37,103 bases of DNA from Rhodospirillales bacterium (GTDB lineage: Bacteria; Pseudomonadota; Alphaproteobacteria; Rhodospirillales; JANQFP01): the NCBI GenBank assembly GCA_028277795.1, contig JANQFP010000076.1:1-37103 (forward strand). Direction: 5' to 3'. Every line of letters starts with the position of its first letter. Position 1 is the stretch's first letter. Shown one piece after another: positions 33,611 through 37,103 of the stretch. A program made the position numbers and the translations under genes. The notes below the pieces were generated by a model. The model had not been told where the DNA came from, ran no database searches, and worked only from the letters and a program-made list of their open reading frames with translations.

Positions 33611-33979
33611 TCAGTCGGAGAACCGCTTGATCATGCCGCCCAGGTCGCGGCCGGCGAAGATGTGCAGGTGGAAGTGCATCACTTCCTGGTGGGCGTGGGG
33701 GCCGTGGTTGGCCAGGATGCGGTAGCCGGCGTCAGAGACTCCCAACTGCTTGGACACCTTGCCGACGGCGCGGAAGAAGCCGGCGATTTCGGCATCCGAC
33801 GCGTTGTCGGCGAAGTCGTCGGTGTCGGCGTAAGGCCCCTTGGGGATGACCAGCACGTGGACCGGCGCCTGGGGCCGGATGTCCTTGAAGGCCAGCGCGT
33901 GGTCGTCCTCGTAGACCTTGTCGCAAGGGATTTCGCCGCGGAGGATCTTGGCGAACACGTTGCCGGAATCGTAGGCCAT
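33611..33979 (-). CDS. hinT: HIT-family nucleotide hydrolase (HinT-like)
   Basis: A 122-residue histidine-triad protein that hydrolyses AMP-lysine-like purine phosphoramidates in model systems. The triad HFHLH is at H102, H104 and H106 inside QEVMHFHLHIFAGRDLG. The start VFAKILRGEIPCDKVYEDDH and HVLVIPKGPY are typical. It begins 1 bp after the hisE stop, so it is the last gene of the his transcript. This position behind hisE is common in Alphaproteobacteria. Confidence 0.94.
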   Translation of the reverse strand: MAYDSGNVFAKILRGEIPCDKVYEDDHALAFKDIRPQAPVHVLVIPKGPYADTDDFADNASDAEIAGFFRAVGKVSKQLGVSDAGYRILANHGPHAHQEVMHFHLHIFAGRDLGGMIKRFSD

Positions 33980-33980
33980 C

Positions 33981-34316
33981 CTATGGGTCCTCCTGTTTGG
34001 TTCGGTCTGTGGACTGCAGCCCGGAGACGCCTTCGCGGCCTTCCAGGGCGGCCCACACGTCGGCCGGCGCCACGCCGGCGTCGGCCCACAGCACCAGCAG
34101 GTGGTAGAGCAGGTCGGCGCTTTCCGCGGCCAGGCGCTCGGGCGGCTCGGTGAGGGCCGCCACCGCCGTCTCCACCCCCTCCTCGCCCACCTTCCTGGCG
34201 ATGAGACCGCGGCCGCCGGCGAACAGACGGGCCGTGTAGGAGGTTTCGGGATCGGCGTCCCGGCGGCTGTCGATGACCGCGAACAGGCGCTCCAGAACCT
34301 CCGGGCCGGCGCTCAA
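33981..34316 (-). CDS. hisE: Phosphoribosyl-ATP pyrophosphatase
   Basis: A 111-residue MazG-fold enzyme that removes pyrophosphate from phosphoribosyl-ATP, the second step of histidine synthesis. Motifs: [20 protein letters not shown], then [10 protein letters not shown] and [18 protein letters not shown], giving the conserved EE-x(2)-E and E-x(2)-D metal ligands. The start is TTG 34316, overlapping the hisF stop (TTGA) and preceded by GAGGAGG 7 nt upstream; no ATG or GTG is available at the right place. It is separate from hisI, as in most Alphaproteobacteria. Confidence 0.92.
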   Translation of the reverse strand: MSAGPEVLERLFAVIDSRRDADPETSYTARLFAGGRGLIARKVGEEGVETAVAALTEPPERLAAESADLLYHLLVLWADAGVAPADVWAALEGREGVSGLQSTDRTKQEDP

Positions 34317-35083
34317 GTCGCCGCCTCCTCGCGCACCGGCACGCCCTTGGACCGCATGTAGGCCTTGGCCTCGCCGATGGAGTAGGTGCCGAAATGGAAG
34401 ATGGACGCGGCCAGCACCGCCGACGCATGGCCCTCGGTGACGCCCTCCACCAGGTGATCCAGCGTGCCCACGCCCCCGGACGCGATGACCGGAATCGACA
34501 CGGCGTCGGCGATGGCCCGGGTCAGCGGCAGATTGAATCCGATCTTGGTGCCGTCCCGGTCCATGGAGGTGAGCAGGATCTCGCCCGCCCCAAAGTCGGC
34601 CATGCGTTTCGACCACTCGACGGCATCGATGCCGGTGGGCACCCGGCCGCCGTGGGTGAAGATCTCGAAGCCGCCGTCGGCCACGGTCTTGGCGTCCACC
34701 GAAACGACGATGCACTGGCTGCCGAACTTCTCCGCCGCCTCGCGCACGAACTCGGGCCGCTTCACCGCCGCCGTGTTGATGGACACCTTGTCGGCCCCGG
34801 CCAGCAGGAGCTTGCGGATGTCGTCGTTGGTGCGCACCCCGCCACCCACGGTCAGCGGCATGAAGCACTGCTCCGCCGTATTGCGCACCACATCGTAGAT
34901 GGTGTCCCGCTCTTCGTGGCTGGCGGTGATGTCGAGGAAGCACAGCTCGTCGGCACCGGCGCTGTCGTAGACCCGAGCCTGTTCGACCGGGTCCCCGGCG
35001 TCCACCAGGTCGACGAACCTCACCCCCTTGACCACGCGCCCGGCGTCCACGTCCAGGCAGGGGATGATGCGGACCTTGAGCAC
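34313..35083 (-). CDS. hisF: Imidazole glycerol phosphate synthase cyclase subunit
   Basis: A 256-residue (beta/alpha)8 barrel that, with HisH, converts PRFAR and ammonia to imidazole glycerol phosphate and AICAR. The start [20 protein letters not shown] gives catalytic Asp11, and [13 protein letters not shown] gives the second catalytic aspartate. Phosphate loops [13 protein letters not shown] and [13 protein letters not shown] are intact. GTG 35083 is used because the protein begins VLKVRIIPC. It lies 5 bp after the hisA stop. Confidence 0.96.
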   Translation of the reverse strand: MLKVRIIPCLDVDAGRVVKGVRFVDLVDAGDPVEQARVYDSAGADELCFLDITASHEERDTIYDVVRNTAEQCFMPLTVGGGVRTNDDIRKLLLAGADKVSINTAAVKRPEFVREAAEKFGSQCIVVSVDAKTVADGGFEIFTHGGRVPTGIDAVEWSKRMADFGAGEILLTSMDRDGTKIGFNLPLTRAIADAVSIPVIASGGVGTLDHLVEGVTEGHASAVLAASIFHFGTYSIGEAKAYMRSKGVPVREEAAT

Positions 35084-35088
35084 GGGGA

Positions 35089-35823
35089 CTACACCGACGA
35101 CCCGCGCAGCAGGGCCGCCGCCGCCGCCGCGTCGATGCGGCCGTCGTAGAGCGCGCGCCCGCAGATGACGCCCTCCAGGGCGCCGCCGGCGGCGTCCTTC
35201 AAGGCCCGCAGGTCGGCGAAGGACGAGACCCCGCCCGAGGCGATGACCGGCGTCGAGATGGACACCGCCAGGGCCACCGTGGCGTCCACGTTGGGGCCCT
35301 CCATGGCGCCGTCGCGGGCGATGTCGGTGTAGATGACGGCGGCCAGGCCCGCGTCCTCGAAGCGCCGGGCCACGTCGAAGGCGGCGACGTCGCTGGTCTC
35401 GGCCCAGCCCTCCACGGCCACCCGGCCGCCGCGGGCGTCGATGCCGACGGCGACGCGCCCCGGATGGCGCTCTGCCGCCTGGCGCACCAGGTCGGGGTTG
35501 CGCAGGGCGGCGGTGCCCAGGATCACCCGGTCGACGCCCTTGTCCAGCCACATCTCGACGGTCTCCAGGTCGCGGATGCCGCCGCCCAGCTGCATGGGGA
35601 TGTCGACGGCGGCGCGAATGGCGGCCACGGCGTCGGCGTTGACCGGCCGGCCGGTGAAGGCCCCGTTGAGGTCGACCACATGCAGCCACTCGCAGCCGGC
35701 GCGGGCGAAGGCCTGGGCCTGGGCCGCCGGGTCGTCGCCGAACACGGTGGCCGTGTCCATGTCGCCCCGCAGCAGGCGCACGCACTGGCCGTCCTTGAGG
35801 TCGATGGCGGGGAAGAAGATCAT
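35089..35823 (-). CDS. hisA: ProFAR isomerase HisA
   Basis: A 244-residue barrel that isomerises ProFAR to [25 protein letters not shown] carries catalytic Asp8, and [20 protein letters not shown] has the second catalytic aspartate. Phosphate sites are [14 protein letters not shown] and [14 protein letters not shown]. Related in fold to HisF next door. It starts 22 bp after hisH ends. Confidence 0.96.
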   Translation of the reverse strand: MIFFPAIDLKDGQCVRLLRGDMDTATVFGDDPAAQAQAFARAGCEWLHVVDLNGAFTGRPVNADAVAAIRAAVDIPMQLGGGIRDLETVEMWLDKGVDRVILGTAALRNPDLVRQAAERHPGRVAVGIDARGGRVAVEGWAETSDVAAFDVARRFEDAGLAAVIYTDIARDGAMEGPNVDATVALAVSISTPVIASGGVSSFADLRALKDAAGGALEGVICGRALYDGRIDAAAAAALLRGSSV

Positions 35824-35845
35824 GGCGGCCTGCCTTCCGACGCCG

Positions 35846-36490
35846 TCACGGGCGCCATTGGAGGAAGTTGGCGATCAGCCGCAGGCCGACCGCCTGGCTC
35901 TTCTCCGGGTGGAACTGGGTGCCCAACAGGTTGTCGCGCCCGACCACGGCGGTCACGGTCCCGCCGTACTCGGTGGTCGCGAGCGCTTGGTCCGGGTCGG
36001 CGCAGGCGAACCCGTAGGAATGTACGAAATAGGTATGGGCGCCGGCCGGCACCCCTGCGAAGAACGGGTGATCGGGGGCCGTCGGGGCCAATTCGTTCCA
36101 TCCCATGTGGGGGACTTTCAGGGTCCCGTTGGCGGGCTCCAACGCCACCACCTCGCCGGCGATCCAGCCCAGGCCGTCGTGACGGCCGTGCTCCAGCCCC
36201 CGGGTCGCCATGAGCTGCATGCCGACGCAGATGCCGAGGAAAGGCTTGCCGCCGTCGATCACTTGGCGCTCCAAGGCCTCCACCATGCCGGGCAGGGCAT
36301 CGAGGCCGCGCCGGCAGTCGCCGAAGGCGCCGACGCCGGGCAGGACGATGTGGCTGGCCTGGGCGAGGGCGGCGGCATTTCCGGTCACGGTAACGGGAAC
36401 GTCGAGCTCGATCTCCGCCGCCGCCCGCTCGAAGGCCTTGGCGGCGGAGCGCAGGTTGCCCGAGCCGTAATCGATAATGGCGACGGTCAT
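35846..36490 (-). CDS. hisH: Imidazole glycerol phosphate synthase glutaminase subunit
   Basis: A 214-residue class I glutamine amidotransferase that supplies ammonia to HisF. Triad: C88 in [11 protein letters not shown], with H194 and E196 in [10 protein letters not shown]. The start [20 protein letters not shown] is typical. ATG 36490 overlaps the DUF2628 stop (ATGA). Confidence 0.96.
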   Translation of the reverse strand: MTVAIIDYGSGNLRSAAKAFERAAAEIELDVPVTVTGNAAALAQASHIVLPGVGAFGDCRRGLDALPGMVEALERQVIDGGKPFLGICVGMQLMATRGLEHGRHDGLGWIAGEVVALEPANGTLKVPHMGWNELAPTAPDHPFFAGVPAGAHTYFVHSYGFACADPDQALATTEYGGTVTAVVGRDNLLGTQFHPEKSQAVGLRLIANFLQWRP

Positions 36491-36861
36491 GACGCCGCCG
36501 CCGTGACGCCCAGCACGTCCAGGGCCCGGTGCTCGGCGGCCGCCCGGTCGGCGCCGCAGACCACGCCGACGAAGCGGGCGCCGCGCCGCTCGAGGCCGCG
36601 CCGGCGCAGGTCTCCCGCCACGAAGCCGACGGCCAGGCCATAGCCGACGGCCAGGGCCGTCCGGCTCGCCGAATCGAGGCCGAGGACCGCAGCGATTGTG
36701 GCCAGCGCGACGGCGGCGGCGGCCATCACCAGCGCCGCTCCCCACAGCCGGTGCCACAGCGCCCACAGCACGGTGAACAGGGCGGCGGGCCAGCACAGGC
36801 CCTCCTTGACCAGCACCGGTGCGGCCCCGTCGGCCTCCTGGTGAACGGTGTAGATGCGCAT
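36487..36861 (-). CDS. DUF2628 membrane protein, first gene of the his operon
   Basis: A 124-residue protein starting [20 protein letters not shown], then about three hydrophobic segments ([56 protein letters not shown]) and a basic cytoplasmic tail. DUF2628 genes are often placed between hisB and hisH in Alphaproteobacteria; the function is unknown. It is coupled to hisH by ATGA. Confidence 0.85.
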   Translation of the reverse strand: MRIYTVHQEADGAAPVLVKEGLCWPAALFTVLWALWHRLWGAALVMAAAAVALATIAAVLGLDSASRTALAVGYGLAVGFVAGDLRRRGLERRGARFVGVVCGADRAAAEHRALDVLGVTAAAS

Positions 36862-37103
36862 GCCCGCAATGCCGGCGTGCGGCGCCTAGTGGTCCAAATC
36901 AGACATATGGCACCCACACGACGGCCTTCCGAGGTCATCCGGCCAGGCGCGCGGCGCGCCGTGATGCTGGAGCATCACAAGCGCCGCGCAACGCCGCCGG
37001 GGGGCTCGAAAGGCCGCCCGCAGGGTCGCGTTTCCCGTTTCCTCGGGGCGTCGGGCACGCTGGACGATGGGCCGCCATCGCCTGCGCGCGCCCTCCTGCC
37101 GAG
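36862..37103. other. Right-edge region upstream of DUF2628; hisB not seen
   Basis: These 242 bp do not encode a hisB end, which is the expected neighbour. One minus-strand frame is open from the edge to a TAG at 36889-36887 but its residues look like random GC-rich translation. The region probably contains the promoter of the DUF2628-his operon. Confidence 0.4.
36961..36978. promoter_or_regulatory. Perfect 18-bp dyad upstream of the his operon
   Basis: GTGATGCT-GG-AGCATCAC has perfect 8-bp arms separated by 2 bp. It lies 100 bp before the DUF2628 start. The short spacer fits a dimeric repressor site better than a hairpin. No matching regulator is known to me. Confidence 0.4.

Noticed and set aside
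36887..37103. Open minus-strand frame at the right edge as a possible hisB end
   Set aside because: The translated residues do not resemble the HisB C-terminus and look like non-coding GC-rich sequence.

Overview
This 37.1 kb window is uniformly GC-rich, densely packed chromosomal DNA from an alphaproteobacterium. It is most like a Rhodospirillales member, judged from gene order and protein character rather than from any marker RNA. No rRNA, tRNA, CRISPR array, replication origin or complete insertion sequence was found.

Layout. (1) 152-5541 is an envelope-glycan block: three GT9 (heptosyltransferase-like) glycosyltransferases, a SAM methyltransferase and an AmpG-type muropeptide permease. 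(2) 5601-8332 holds a SulP anion transporter translationally coupled to a macrodomain ADP-ribose hydrolase, and a convergent glycine-zipper protein of unknown function. (3) 8416-17301 is a housekeeping series: mutS, glnD, murJ, trpS and an NfuA/NifU-type Fe-S carrier. (4) 17572-20890 is a wall-remodelling insert: Bax-type glucosaminidase, polysaccharide deacetylase, RutE-like nitroreductase and VanX-like dipeptidase. (5) 20968-22100 is tsaB-rimI. (6) 22264-26578 is an LpoA-like lipoprotein divergent from rsmI-yraN-BON lipoprotein-SirB1. (7) 26579-33610 is a mosaic. Core genes (gshB, comM, GYD protein, isochorismatase) alternate with lower-GC accessory pieces: a structured hairpin region, an orphan PBECR-like nuclease, a DUF6883/DUF4926 pair whose first gene carries an amber codon, a DUF4258/YgiT-zinc-finger toxin-antitoxin-like pair, and a frameshifted AT-rich membrane protein gene. 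(8) 33611-36861 is a minus-strand operon: DUF2628-hisH-hisA-hisF-hisE-hinT.

How the genes work together. Many genes serve peptidoglycan and LPS: GT9 enzymes, AmpG, MurJ, glucosaminidase, D-Ala-D-Ala dipeptidase, deacetylase and LpoA-like activator. HisH and HisF form the imidazole-glycerol-phosphate synthase, with HisA and HisE supplying the preceding steps. TsaB (t6A) and RimI are the usual coupled pair.

The most interesting non-genic signals are these. A MITE-like repeat (full copy 22098-22229, second partial copy 17299-17376) supplies the TGA stop codon of both nfuA and rimI. A run of nested inverted repeats at 26648-26907 includes a perfect 22-bp hairpin. A hairpin flanks the start codon of the interrupted DUF6883 gene. 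All functional calls come from reading motifs by eye; no searches were run.
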